From: Gnetum montanum
Taxonomy: Eukaryota; Streptophyta; Gnetopsida; Gnetales; Gnetaceae
Reading direction: 5' to 3'
Length of the DNA stretch: 64,000 bases
Assembly: GCA_015680685.1 (NCBI GenBank)
Contig: MNCI01023687.1
Location: 870 to 64,869, forward strand
A program made the translations under genes and the position numbers. Below the pieces are notes generated by a model that saw only the letters and a list, made by a program, of their open reading frames with translations, was not told the origin of the DNA and did not search any database. Positions 34,601 to 46,780 of the stretch are shown here, in pieces; position 1 is the stretch's first letter, and each line of letters opens with the position of its first letter.

Positions 34601-35064
34601 TCCATGCACTTAGGACCTATTAAGCTACCTTTCAAATCACAACTAGTGTCATCCCATATAGCCTAGTTTATGGATCTAAAGTTGTTTTGCCTCTTGAATT
34701 GAAGGTTCCATCACTCTAAGTGACTCTATCTGACTTCATCAATGAAGAGTAGAATAAGGAGCTACATACCATTGATCTAGATTTGATTGAAGAGCAACAA
34801 ATACAAACACTTGATCACGTCAAGCGATACCAAGAGAGGTAGAAGCAACAACATTACCATAACCTGAACAACTGAAAAATCAAAGAAGGATTTTTTATCC
34901 TCAATGCTATTCATAAACATGTGGACAAGTTCTCAGCCAATTGGAAAGGGCCTTTCCTAGTCACCAAAGCCTATAGCAACAAAGCCTTCAAAGTGGAAAA
35001 CATGGATGGGAATGAATTGGCCAACCTAGTCAATCACTCCTATCTTAAACCTTATTATATTTAA
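31613..35064 (+). pseudogene. T3 pol: RT, RNase H, second RNase H, integrase (Tat type)
   Basis: Copies element RNA to DNA and inserts it when intact. After the linker (TFAWSYEDIPGLDP, about 31930), RT spans about 31970-32780. Its catalytic YVDD reads YVDN (32464-32475), so it is dead. Ty3 RNase H covers 32860-33100 (FYINLAISNMS, YYLSHAL, YETQYTKVKK). An archaeal-type second RNase H covers 33330-33560: MHFDGAST, VEYEGLIKGMM and IKGDLQLVVNQV keep the D, E and D residues. Integrase covers about 33960-35064, with zinc finger H..H..CDTCQ (34010-34150), WWGLDIIKAI and TIVTDHGSQFSS. The third acidic residue is replaced near 34520. The C-terminal chromatin-binding part ends NHSYLKPYYI. Dozens of TAG/TGA stops. 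Confidence 0.85.
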
Positions 35065-36140
35065 CAAGGTTTTCTTTATAGGTGAACCAACTATTGACAT
35101 CAATAGCCTTTACAACTTATAGCAAGCGAGCTTGTACTTGCTATATTTATCTCTCTTTGTTTAGTGCAACAAATGAACTATAAAGCTTTGTGAATCTAAT
35201 GCATATCGCACAAATCTCTCTTTATTACATTGATAGTGATCTATGATGGCCTAGTTCATTGGTTGTCTAATATAACCCTATGCATTTTTTTACTGACACA
35301 TTTTCTTTATCTTATTTTCTTGTTCTCTTGGAGTTGTGCTTGCAAGATGAAGCCTTGAAGTCATAGCAAGGATGCAACTCATCGCGGTAGCAAGTTACCA
35401 TGTGACCTTGATGCATGCAATTTGGTTAGCTTATCCAACCATACTAAGAGTGTTTGTTTTACATTATTCCCATTACCCCTCTTGAGTCATAATCTTGTAA
35501 TCCAATTACAACCTTCCTTGTCCTAAACAACAATGATAACCTATGTTTAACATTTATGCATTGTGGTCATGTGACCTCTCCTTCGTCATGCTCCACCATC
35601 AAGTTCGTTGGATGTAACACATCTCATTCAGTGAGAAAATCAAACTAAGTTCGACCTTGACAGTGAAACCCAATAATGGTTTTACCCCATAAGAAAAAGA
35701 GGGGAAGCAAATTGCTGAGAAGTCAAAAGGCCAATGAAACCCAAAAGAAAAATTGATGGCTCCAAACAAGCAGAGAGAGGAGCCTAATGACTAAAGAAGC
35801 CTTAGAGTGGAATGTTGGTTCTTCAAAAACATTATTGAATGATTAGTACTCTGAAGCACAAAGCGTGAAGACCACATAGGTCAACAAGCATGTCACCACC
35901 ATATCATAATCATGATGTCAACATACAAAATTCATTATTAACTCTCGTGACCATTTCCTCATGACTAAATATAGCATGTAACCCATATCATCTCATCATC
36001 ACAAGTGCTCTTTAGCATGGTTTAACAACTACTAAATCAAGTGTAGAGTGAAAACACTAATGATGGATCTGCAGTGGTGTATGCATTCTTTGTCGATGTC
36101 TCTTAGGTCAATCCTCAAAACATTAATAAAGAGGGGCTAA
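35065..36140 (+). other. T3 3' untranslated region and polypurine tract
   Basis: No frame supported. It ends with AAAGAGGGGCTAA (36128-36140) directly before the 3' LTR, the polypurine tract. The stretch 35690-35800 is A/G-rich. Confidence 0.65.
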
Positions 36141-37303
36141 TGAAACACAACTAAGAAAATTCATGTTACAAATTGTAATCTTCACTGTTAAACTTGAGGC
36201 TAAATTTTATTGTAAAATGTGAGATTATCAATTCATAGGTTGCAATCTTGCATATTTCAAACTTTTGAGGCCAAAAAATGTCTCATAAGTTGTTATAGCC
36301 TCACTTCCCGGGTAGAAAAAGTTATGTCATGTTTATATTTAGGCTTTAGAAAGCTAAAAATGCTTTGGGAATTGCAAAATTTTGGTTTTTCTTGGGTTTT
36401 ATGTTGGTCAAAGTAAAAGATACGTTGGAGCCACTTACAGCCAGTGTAGCAATTGTTGGATTTTAATTTTCACAGTAAGGCCAACATAGTTTTCATGAGA
36501 CCCAACATAGCTTTTCAAGGCTAGCATAGTTTTGGTGAAGGGAATGTATCTTTTCAAAGAAAACATACTTTTTATAGCACCATGTATATTTTTGATGGCC
36601 TTTGTGCATCAAACTTATCATAAATGAAAAGATACACTAGAATTGATGGCCTGCCATACCTACAAACTATAGCAATCATGGCAAAAAATTTTCAACACCA
36701 AATTGCACAACCATAGCCTCTTTAAATCAAATTTGAATACATTAGAGAGACTTTTTTGCAATTTAGCAATTAACTAAGCATTAGAGATACTCAAAGAAAT
36801 TTCATAGCATAAAAAATTCAAGTAGTTATCCACCATTTCAACACTAATGCAGCAAATATGAGCCCAAGGACCAATGAGGAGTTTCAGAAATTGAAGCTTG
36901 GAAGCACTTGGATTGTGTGACTGATTGCAAAACACAAATTGCTAGTTTCACCAGACTTCAAGCATCATTTGGATAACTCCTTGTGCATTTTAGGCATACA
37001 CTTGTACTTCATTTAAACTCTTTTTATTAACATTTTATTTTTGCAATAAAATTTATAGTTCATTTATTTGTATAAGTTTATTATTTGAATATTCCAAGTT
37101 TATTTCATGCATTTTTCTAGTTTCAGATCTACAAATTTCTCAAATTTATTTACATCTATTTACACTTTACAAGTCCCTTGGTGATTGACAAGACTGTTCA
37201 GGGTGCCTTGGATCCTCTTTCTCATAGGCCCTTGGGATCCAAGGTTAAATTATTTTCATCGAAGATCTTCAATTTTCCAACACCAAATTTTTCTGATGCA
37301 ACA
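36141..37303 (+). repeat. T3 3' LTR
   Basis: Begins TGAAACACAACTAAG. Matches 4617-5782 throughout. The 3' edge is uncertain by about three bases. After it, T2 gag sequence resumes. Confidence 0.8.
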
Positions 37304-37848
37304 GTGCATTTGTGGGGTGAAAGTTTAAATTACTAATGTGGATCCATATACCAATCCACAAAAAACTTGAGGAACAAGTATGTACACAAAACTATGTCTA
37401 CACAATAGCCACTAAACCAAATGACACCCAGGGACTACAAAATAAGAATACCAAACCATTTAAAAGATGCATGAAAGCATCCAACCCACATATTAGTTCT
37501 AGTCCTAAGAAAATGAGCCAAATAGAGAACTTAAAGAAGGACATCTTACACTTTGACTATACACAAAAAGAAGATGTTAAGGTAGGAGACCCAAGAATTA
37601 AAATAGAACATCAAAAAAGAAACATATATGAATCCTATAAATAGAAAACACCTTCTAATCTAGCTAAATATATGTCTCCAAATGATCAAAACATAATTAT
37701 CATCAATGTTAAATATGCTAACAAATAAAATATTAAATCACTAAAGACGATAAATGAAAAACTTATGGTGTATAATCAAGAAAATATGCAATCCATTTTC
37801 CCAATGCTCATCCATGATTTTAGTCATGGGGGAGATGCCCCATCTTGA
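37304..37848 (+). pseudogene. T2 gag C-terminal part joined to the end of pol
   Basis: One frame (from 37336) with a few stops, ending MLIHDFSHGGDAPS and TGA 37846-37848. The GGD ending lines up with the last codons of T8 pol (LSRGGDGHPY) and of T4 and T7 gag (YGGYPLF, RGGHPHSN). So T2, like T4 and T7, has gag spliced by deletion to the tail of pol. The Lys/Asn/Gln-rich middle has no recognised domain. Confidence 0.55.
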
Positions 37849-39330
37849 ATCAAGAACTAATAAGTGCATTTTCACTTTTTGTTTTACAATTTTTATCATT
37901 TTCCTATTTCTTCAAAATTTTTCAATTCTTAATTTATTTTCCATTTCTTCTTATTTATCTTTTCTTTATAATTTTTTCTTTTCTTGAGTTATTTTCTTTA
38001 TGTTTTATGGATATATACTATGTTTTTGTTAATAATGATGTTGTTAATTATGGTGCAAAAGTCAACACTATATGTTGGGTCCTTGTCCTATGCTATCAAG
38101 ATGATTGGGTAAATAATTGTGGAAAGTAGTGAGACCACATCATCCATCCCTCCAGTTCTATAAGTAAGAGTTATTTATGCTGAAAGCAATATGGTTCTTC
38201 TTACATGAAACTAAAGTTAACTAATGATCATTATGCCTTGAAGAAAAGGAGAAAGACCAAGTAGGAATGGAAAAGCATGTGACCTTAAGGGGATTTGTTG
38301 GATTCTTTTCTTGACTTTCTTCTTGTGGCCTGTGCCTCCTCATGCAATGTATCATCACTCCTACTATCAACCATAAGGTAAGTATGTCCTTGTAAGATGT
38401 GATTTCTAAAAAATGAAGAGAGAAAGAAATTTAAAAAATAAAAAACAAAAAAATAAATATACAACAACAATAATGGGAATTCAAAGCACATCTCTTCAAA
38501 GATCTCTTAGGATATAAGCACTGGTTATGGTAATGGAAAGACATGTTACCCATGCCTAAAGACATTCCTCTAACTAAGGCCCAAATTTCTTTCTTAATAA
38601 TCTCTAAAGCAACTTTCTTCTTCTCTTTTCTTCTCTTCTTGGGATGATGTTCATTCTCCATGGTTATTATAAACTCATGATAGTAGGCAAGAAGGGGCAC
38701 ATCAATGTGAGGCCACTATTAATGGTATGGGCTTGGTTTGAAACTTGGATAGATAGGTATGATTCTCATTTTAATCATACTTGATACAAGAACATGTTGC
38801 AGACATGGTTAGGTACTTTACATCCCAATCTTTGCAACCTCTACTTATTCCATTATTCACCTCATTGTTGCATGTAATTATGTACCTAATGGTTTTTTAT
38901 AGTATACTGCAAGATTCCAACTAACATGGTTATGTGTTCTTTGGAATAAGGCATGATTCACATTTAACTTCTAAGATGCCCATTGACATTTGTAGGAGTG
39001 ATTATGCAAGGGCATTATGGTAGGAGCCTGCTTTGGGGAGGATCCACTTACATGACTTTCATTGATTAGGACACTAAACCAAAACTTCACATCTTTAAGG
39101 ATATCATGGGTAGCTTCTCTAAATTTGTGCATGATTTTCGGACTACTTATTATTCAATTCAATTAATTTTTAATGCTTTTATAATTCAATATTTATTAGC
39201 CATCTTGAAACCTTATGATTTTCAATAGTCCAGTGCATTTTCAATATCTTGTGAACCAAACCTTTGATTATCATTATTCGAAAACTTATGAGCTTCTGGA
39301 GGTGAGCTCATTGGTTATTGAGATTAAGGA
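37849..39330 (+). other. T2 leader (untranslated) with the conserved blocks
   Basis: T-rich tract 37865-37985, 'agtgagaccacatcatccatcc' near 38130, 'ccttaaggggatttg.tggattct' near 38282, 'cccatgcctaaag' near 38550 and the pseudoknot-like element at 38976. Ends at the T6 insertion. Confidence 0.6.
38976..39055 (+). other. Pseudoknot-like conserved RNA element, T2 copy
   Basis: S1: ATGCCC 38976-38981 with GGGCAT 39010-39015. S2: TTATGCAA 39002-39009 with TTACATGA 39048-39055, which keeps six pairs plus one G-T wobble and has one mismatch. Loop 1 20 nt, loop 3 32 nt. Confidence 0.5.
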
Positions 39331-39754
39331 TGTGATTTTTTAAATTTTTTTAGCACCCCCATTTTTACCTTGAGCCTAAATGCTAATTTTTTTTTTTTTG
39401 AATTTTGAGCTAACTAGGGATTTAGAAAGGGTTAATCATTAAGAAAAAATTATTAAAACTAATGTTGATCCTTTGGTAATTTCAAATGATAGCAAATAGA
39501 ATTCCTAAGGTTGAAGATATTTTGCATAGAAAGGAAAAGAGGCCAAGAGAAGGATAGAGGAGGATATGCCCATAAAAAAATAACATATACAATGATAAAA
39601 GCTCAAAAATCACATGATTGCTAGATCCATGGAATGATGAGAAGAAGTTTTAGTTCATTCTTCAAAAAAAATTTGCATAAAAAGAGAAGCAACAACATAA
39701 CAATCAAGATTGGAAAATCTACTACCACTAGAAACAATAATAATATTCATTTCA
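39331..39754 (-). repeat. T6 3' LTR (left copy)
   Basis: Matches 46099-46613: 'ttgagcctaaatgctaat', 'gaattttgagcta' and 'aaaactaatgttgatc' are shared in the same orientation. About 90 bases shorter than the other copy. Confidence 0.7.
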
Positions 39755-39768
39755 CCTCCCTTTCCTAC
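39755..39768 (-). other. T6 polypurine tract
   Basis: On the minus strand, AGTAGGAAAGGGAGG directly precedes the LTR start TGAAATGA. Confidence 0.65.
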
Positions 39769-40389
39769 TCAATAATAGGCTTAATCACACCCTCACCTGA
39801 AGCAATGAGATTTTTAGACACTCAAAAACCTTACTACTTATGCTGAGCACATAGAGTAGAATGAGATAGATAGTATAGGGGAATATGAAGAAAATAGCTA
39901 GAGAAATAGCAAAATATGAGAGAGAGAGGAGGGAAGTATATGCAAAAGAATGTAGGAAAAATAGGATTTAGAGTAAACATATTATTACGATTTAGCAAAG
40001 TAAACTGCTGTTGAGAGAACACTCGTCTAGTCTCGAACAACCAGTAGGTTCAATGTTAAAGCATGACTACATGTAGTAGCACTTTAGATAGCTTCTATTG
40101 ATAGTATCTGGAAACTGATGTCCTTTCAAATTAGACAAAATGTAGACACCATTTTGTAGAGACTGAACCACTAGAAAAGGATCTTTCTAGTTGGGATATA
40201 ACTTCATATCTTTAGATTTTGGAAAATGGTGAAGCACTATATCACCTTTGTGAATTTCTCTGACTTGAACATGTCTTGAATGAAAATGCTAAATATTTGC
40301 TTAATATTCATGCAAGTGGAGAAGGAAAGCTTACCAGTGTTCTTTAAGAAAATCTAACTCAATGCATCACATGTTGCTATTACCCTAAT

Positions 40390-43180
40390 TTAAAAACCAA
40401 TCATATAGAGCAACATGAAGAGATGAAGTATGGAGCTCAACTGACAAGATTGCCTTAGAATCGTAGGTTAGGAAATAGGGAGTTTGACCAGTAGTTGTAT
40501 AGAAAGTGATACAATAGACCTAGATGGCATAGGATAACTATATGTGCTAATTGCACTAGATTTTATTGACCATGATACAAAGAAAGTGAATGAGAGATTT
40601 ATTAGTGGACTCAGCCTATCCATTAGACTAAAGGTAGTAAGGTGATGAAAAAGATTGAGTGATGTGATACATGGAACAAAAATCAACTATCTTCTTACTT
40701 TTAAACTAAGATCTATTGTCAATTACAATTTGAAGAGGTACGCTGAAGTAGGTTATAATATGATCAAGGATAAAATAGGAGATGAAGTGGAATTTGATGG
40801 CATGTAAAGGAACAACCTTTACCCATTTAGTAAAGTGTTTTGTAGTAGTTAGAATGAAATAATGCCCATCAAATGAAGGAGGGCTAATAACACCAATGAG
40901 ATCTAAACCCCATTTTTGGAAGGACCATGTGCTTTGATACATGTTGAGATCTTGTGAAGAAATGTAGATGTGAGAGTTGTTCCTTTGGCAAGTATCGCAT
41001 GTCTTAACTAGATAATAAACATCTTTAGCTAAGGTTGGTCATCAATTGCCCAAAGAGATAATGCGAGTAACTAGAGAGCATGATTCCAAGTATCTACCAT
41101 AAAATTTTGAGTGAACCTAATTAAGGACTATCATAGACTCTCTAGGACTAAGATAATGTAAAAGAACACCTCTAGAAAAAACTCAAAAAAGGATATCAGA
41201 ATTCACTAATTGGAAATGTCAACTACATCTACGCCAAGCATCCTTTTAAGTAAATGTAATATGACTAGGATTCTTTTTAGTTGTAAGGTAGTTAAGAAGA
41301 TAATTGTATTGTTGATTTCCATCTTCTATATCAATAATACTTATCAATACATTAGGAGATTGCATGATAGGTATCAAGCAAACTAATTGAACAAGTTGAT
41401 ATTGCATAGCAAAAGGATCACCATGGATGGCAAATATTATCAATATAGTAGCTAGCATGTTTTCAAAACATGGGATGTGGCTCAAAGTAGGGGTAAAGAA
41501 AGAAAATGTAAGTTCTTTAACCATTTGTAGATAAGGAATCAAATGAGAAGCCTTGGAATTATAGTCACCATTAACTTAATTTATGATGAGTTGAGAGTCA
41601 TCATAAATAGTAATAGTCTTGACTTAATTTTGTAAAGCTAGTAGGAGACCTCATATTAAAGCCTCATATTTAGCTACATTTTGTGTACAAGGAAAATCAA
41701 GCTTATAAGCCCAATAGAAAAATTATTTAGTGGAAAGGATAACAACATAAGGTGCACTAGATCTGAAGGATATGCGTGCTCCATCAAAGTAAAGGACAAC
41801 ATCTAAATTCTTAACATTAACATATTAGCTTTGAATAACATTGGTTGTTTCATAAGAAGATATGAGATTATTGATAGCTTAATCTTTGATTGACTGTTGA
41901 GATAGAAAATAAACATCAAAATTGACAAGGAAAGTCTTCCAATGAGATAAACAATGGTTGTCAGAAGGATTATTAACAATGACTTTAAGGATGTTATCTT
42001 TGTAGATAATAATGACCTTAGCATTAAGAAGATAATTTCTTCACTTTTTTAAGAGCAAAGACAAGACTTTTCAATGTCTAAGTATCTAGGCTCATAGTCT
42101 AAAAAATGATGGGATATGTAGTATATAGGAAGATCAGATCCATCTTCCCATCTTTAAAAAAGCATGAAAAATATGGAATGATTAGATTTGGAAAAATACA
42201 GATAGAAAGATTAATTGAATTGTGGAGGATGAAGAATAGGAATAGTGGTTAAGGCTTCTTTAATAGAATCAAAGGCCTTTGACACTTTTTGGTTCAAATG
42301 AAAGAGTTGGATTTACAAAGCAAATTAATTAAAGGATGAAGCTGATCATAGAGATTAGAGATTAAATGATGGATCAATTAAAGATGACCTTGTAGAATAC
42401 ACATATCTTAAATGTCTTTAGGAGGTGCGAGATCTAGAATAGCTTTAACCTTATCAAGGTCAATAGCTATACCATCTTGAGAGATAAGGTAACCTAACAT
42501 CTTACCCTTAAGGATCCCAAAATGCATTTCTTGGGATTAAGACACAGATTAAGCTTGTTATAGTAAGTTAGAACTTAGTCTAAGTTAGAAGCATGATCAG
42601 TTGCTAAGGTGAATTTGATGGTCAAATTTTCAACATAATCATTAACTAGCTTGAACATTATGTTATTGAAGATAAAAATCATAGCTCATTGATAAGTGGC
42701 TCAAGAATTGTTGAGTTCAAAGGACATTTTAATGTACCAAAATGTTCCCCAAAGAGTTATCAATGTGATAGCATGCTAGTACTCTAGCTTTATTTGGATT
42801 TGATTGTAACCAAAAACCCTATCTACAAAGAATATAAGAGCATGACCAATTGTAGAGTTAATGAGGTTATCAATGTTAGGTAAAGGAAAGTCATGCATAA
42901 TAGTAATCTTGTTAAGGTCTTGAAAGTCAATGCATATACAAATGCCACAATAGTATTTGAGAACTACAATCATGTTAGAAATCTAATTAGAATAGTCTAC
43001 AGGACAAATAAATCCAACATTGAAGAGTTTAGTTATATATTCTTTTATAGCAAGAGCTATAGTAGGACAAATTTTCCTAACCTTTTTCTTAATAGATTTG
43101 GGACATTCTTCTAATATGATGTTGTGTTGAATAAGCTTTAGGTCTAAATCAGGCATGTTGCTATATACTCAAGAAAAAAC
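40390..43180 (-). pseudogene. T6 pol: RT, RNase H, second RNase H, integrase
   Basis: Minus-strand order. RT at 43180-42380 with CPTIALAIKEYITKLFNVGF, CIDFQDLNKITIMHDFPLPN and VFGYNQIQIKLEY; the catalytic motif has decayed to YVENLTIK. RNase H at about 42200-41900. The second, archaeal-type RNase H at about 41800-41570 shows DVVLYFDGAR, VAKYEALI and YDDSQLIIN. Integrase at about 41180-40390: CDTCQRNNSHIY, then STWSFQKWGLDLIGVISPPS, TKHFTKWVKVVPLH and LQIVIDNRS. The double RNase H places it in the Tat group. Stops and shifts throughout. Confidence 0.75.
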
Positions 43181-44859
43181 GATTGAATGCCTTTGCAAGA
43201 TATCTAGAATAGACTCTTGAAGGTCTGAAGAGAGGAGAGCACTAAGATAAAGGATCCTTTGCTTATCCTTACCACTCAATGCTGAGATGTCGATTAATTG
43301 ATCATTGATTAAAAGAGGTTCTTGATCTAGGAAAGAGAGGTCCAACTAAGGTAAAAGATCATTCTTAATAACATTTAAAGAGGATACAAGAGAAGCTAGA
43401 GTTGATGTTAACTCAAGAAAAGAGGGATCTAGAGTCCTACATACCTAATTTGCAAGATGATTCAAGATTAAAGGTTAAAGTGGAAACTCTGGATAGGTAG
43501 CCATGTTCACCTAGGCTAGAATTAAGAGATTAGATTTGCCATTTGGAAGAAAATGTTAAAAGCTAAACTGAAAACATCAAAAGTTTTAGCGGGCATCATT
43601 TCTAAGGTATAAAATGATGGTGAGAAAGAAAATCTATACACAAAAGCTTTTATTACATCAAGTGCTTCTGAGAATAGATGCATGAGTAGATGAAAGCAAC
43701 AACTAAGGAGAACCTCCAAGAACAACATGGCAAGTGGCAATAGCAACAGGCATGGAACCAAGAGTAGGTCCACTAGCAATAGGGAATTACCTCAACCCTA
43801 CTTACTCCCTCCTAAAGCTCATATGTAAATTATTCAAGCTCTAGTTAGAAATTTCTTTCAAGTTTTACTATTACTATAGCTTTATTTTTATGGCTATGTT
43901 GGAGTCTATAGATTCTTTAGAGGATTTAGCTAGGTATAATGTAGTGTTAAGCTTGAATCTACTATTATCTACTAGTTTAGAGTATTTTTTAAGTTGAAAT
44001 TTGATATTTTAGTTTAATTTTATTATGGTGATCAAGAACTCCATCACGTAGTTTAAGTTTTAAAGGTTTTGAAATTTTTCTTAGATCTACAACTAGAAAT
44101 TAAACACATGTTGATCTTACATTGTATTTTGCTAATAAATAGAAATCACATCAGAATCTACGTTTTTACAGTAGATTTTAGGATGAAATTTGCAAGATTC
44201 ATGAATTTAACATCATTGCTACAATGCGCCAAGTAGCAGCATAGTTGGGGCAACAAATTTTTCAATTTCACATTATTTTTAGTTGTATCTAATGAATGCA
44301 TTGCATAGTATCATTAGAATTGTAGTGGAATCAACGTTTTCATGAGTACATTTAGAATCATTTGTGCAAAATCATAAGAAAACATGATTTTATGGTGTTT
44401 GCACAAAGAACACAATGTAAGAGGAACACAATGTGATGTTTTGATGCAAAAGCATTTTTGCCAAACACTGAGTATTGGGATGACATCACATGTCAAAAGT
44501 TCTTTTCAATGTGAAACATCGAAAATTCAACATTAGAATGCAACAATTTTGGCAAGCACCATGTAGAAAAGGCATGACATTGTACATCAAAGGAAATGAA
44601 GTAAAACTTCAAAGTTATAGTAGTTAAGATAGATACTTTGCCAAATGTATTTTCCAATTTCGATGTCCCATCTTGAACTAATATCAACATAGAGTGTTAA
44701 AAATGTAATACAAGGATAGAATGCAACATAAGATGTTTTTTACAAACACCTAGCTGAGCGTCAGAATTATGTTTTAATGTAGGACATCAAAGTAGTGAGT
44801 TAGCATACAATGTGTGTAAGAAACTCAAAGTGGTTTTAACATGAAAAAAATCTGAAGTT
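43181..44859. other. T6 interval upstream of RT
   Basis: 43181-43800 (minus) reads as degenerate polyprotein linker with hydrophobic runs. 43800-44859 is AT-rich and I see no gene. Confidence 0.4.
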
Positions 44860-46090
44860 TTGATGCAAAAATATGTTTTTGATGTCGAAATTGTTTCTTG
44901 TCTATTTTGCATGGATTTAATTAAACCTATGTACTTCTTTTTCACAGATGAAGGAAGTATCCTAGAGAACAAGTGGAGAAAGGTAGGTTTAATTTTGAGC
45001 AAGCTCTTATTTTATGACACCATGCTAATGCCATTCAAACTATGGAAAATGAAGGAAGCTACAGAGTTTTTGAAATTCTATGTCACTCACTTTTATATGG
45101 TGATTTGAACTATGCTAGGAGAGGAGGTGATCCTATGGGCCTTAGAGATAATCCTTCCAAGATTTTTTACAAAGCTCACAGAAATCATCTTTGAGCTACA
45201 TTCTAACATGAAAAGTTATCCAAAGATGTCTTGGTATACAAAAAATGTTTGGATAAGCCATGGAAGAGAAGGAAGGATTGGCAATTCAATGTCGATAGCA
45301 CATTACTACTGGAAACTCATATTTCTAGGGCAATGTCTAACCTCTTAGAAACTCAAATTTTCATTGAAATATGAATTAGAAAAGTATTAGAAGTTAAAGG
45401 AAAAGTTATTCTTTTATTGCCTAAAAGAAACTAACTTTAGAGCTTTGTCGTGCAGGTTTAATGATCCGAATGTTAAGAGTCTCGATCATCAACATTCGTG
45501 CAAAACTTGTTCCAAGACCTCTTTCAACATCATAATTGAAAACCTCAGGTGATGTCCCAATTTGATATGCATTATAAAGGATTGAAAGGATATTGGTTTT
45601 GGAATGAATATAATAATAAAGGATGGCTTTATCTATTATGGAGTGAAGTCCATGGGGAAAGCATATAATGGCCAAAGGGGTCAAGGATCATCTTGAGGCC
45701 TAAGGGTAAGCAAAAGCTAATATACTTTTATATATTTTTCATTATTTTCTGTATAAGAAAAGATGATGTTAGTTAATAGTGATTCATGCTTATTTGTAGC
45801 TTAAATAAGCATTGAGGATGCAAAGTTTATTGTAGTCGAAGAGTATGAGGTCAGATTCACCAACAAGGTACAAAGCACTCAAAAGTGACTCTTCAAGGGA
45901 GAGGGATTAAAATATTTTGGAAAGTTTAATAGGATGGGAATTTTGTATGCTTTAGGTTTAAAGCATCCCTACCCTAGTGTGGTAGTATGTGTAGGTTTGA
46001 TAAAGAGCTATTCTGCTGCGAAAGTAGTTTTTTTAGTGCATGTAGATCAAAAGCAAGTAGATCATCACTTAGGATCTGGTTTGACATGGA
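44860..46090 (+). pseudogene. Antisense coding-like segments in T6, possibly exons
   Basis: Plus-strand pieces opposite to T6 pol. At about 45030-45170 one frame reads NAIQTMENEGSYRVFEILCH and LNYARRGGDPMGLRDNPSKI, with further readable sequence to 45350. At 45460-45660 there is RFNDPNVKSLDHQHSCKTCS. At 45820-46085 it reads KFIVVEEYEVRFTNKVQST, LKYFGKFNRMGILYALGLKH and YPSVVVCVGLIKSYSAAKVV. Splice-like ends occur (TTTTTCACAG near 44948, GTAAGC near 45710, TTATTTGTAG near 45800). The last segment resembles the region preceding the 'VRG' signature in plant retroelement ORFs. The gene appears cut by the 5' LTR at 46099. Function unknown. Confidence 0.4.
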
Positions 46091-46098
46091 GCTAAGGA

Positions 46099-46613
46099 TG
46101 TAACTTTTTTGAAATTTTTCCAACACCTCATTTTCAAACACTAAGATCACTAATGGTAAAAGTAATTAAAATGACTTATAAACTTAATGATTTTATTTAC
46201 CCTAGAGGCTTAGGAATGTTATTTCACAATCACCATGAGCTTAAATGCTAATGTTTCTAAATTTTGAGCTAAGGATCCAGAAAGGATTTAATCATTAAGG
46301 AAAATTTACCAAAACTAATGTTGATCATATGGTGATTGTAACTGATGCCTAAATGAATGTCTAATGTCAAAGGTCTTTCACAAAGAAAGGAAAAGAGACC
46401 AAGAAGATGACAAAGAAGGACATACCCATGGACAAATAGTAGATACAAGAATTAAAGCTCAAACATCACATAATTTGCTACCTCGAATTTCATGGATCAA
46501 TGAGGAGAAATTTTAGCCCATCCTTCAAAAGTTATATAAAAAAAGAGAAGTGCCAACATAATAACCAAGGTTGGAAAAATTGTCAATGCTAGCAATAACA
46601 TAAAGATTTATCA
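46099..46613 (-). repeat. T6 5' LTR (right copy)
   Basis: Paired with 39331-39754, same orientation. Begins TGTAACTTTTTTG at its left edge and ends ATTTATCA. Confidence 0.7.
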
Positions 46614-46694
46614 TCGGTAAATTTTTGAATACTTCTACAATTTTGTAAATTTTGATGTCTATCTAGTCTTTTGTCATTTATAAATCATCCATTT
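46614..46694 (+). other. Short remnant between T6 and T9, probably T2
   Basis: 81 bases without a gene. Words such as 'aatttt.gatgtc.atctagtctt' recall 52990-53015, so both may derive from the T2 region before its 3' LTR. Confidence 0.35.
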
Positions 46695-46775
46695 TGATGA
46701 GTGGTGAGGTACCCCTACACCCAAGCATACGAATCACAAGCATTCACGTACAATCTAGTCAAACTCTGTAGACCT
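46695..46775 (-). repeat. T9: minus-strand LTR, left fragment
   Basis: Plus-strand TGATGAGTGGTGAGGTACCC is the reverse complement of the LTR end GGGTACCTC.CCACTCATCA. The remainder of this LTR resumes at 52377. T7 lies between. Confidence 0.7.
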
Positions 46776-46780
46776 TAAGT

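Larger units (their letters stand above)
4617..37303 (+). mobile_element. T3: giant Tat/Ogre-like LTR retrotransposon with nested insertions
   Basis: Bounded by two LTRs about 1.16 kb long (4617-5782, 36141-37303). Order: LTR, leader, gag, protease, a 21-kb interval, RT, Ty3-type RNase H, a second (archaeal-type) RNase H, integrase, polypurine tract, LTR. The second RNase H is the established hallmark of the Tat group. An intron between protease and RT is known for Ogre elements; here that interval carries an antisense spliced gene and the T4 and T5 insertions. A possible target duplication is atgca (4612-4616) against gtgca (37304-37308), one mismatch. All reading frames are broken. Confidence 0.8.
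39331..46613 (-). mobile_element. T6: minus-strand Tat-like element without gag/protease
   Basis: Direct repeats 39331-39754 and 46099-46613 act as LTRs. Between them the minus strand encodes RT, RNase H, a second RNase H and integrase in pol order. A minus-strand polypurine tract (39755-39768) abuts the left LTR, fixing the direction. Gag and protease are not found. Plus-strand (antisense) coding-like segments lie between the 5' LTR and RT. No target duplication found (aagga / tcggt). Confidence 0.7.

Noticed and set aside
31613-35064. Stop-codon recoding (TAG readthrough) to explain the many in-frame TAG codons
   Set aside because: Frameshifts and lost catalytic residues occur in the same genes; decay of methylated CAG and TGG codons explains the stops.
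39326-46618. Target-site duplication for T6
   Set aside because: Flanks aagga and tcggt do not match; boundaries may be off or the element recombined.
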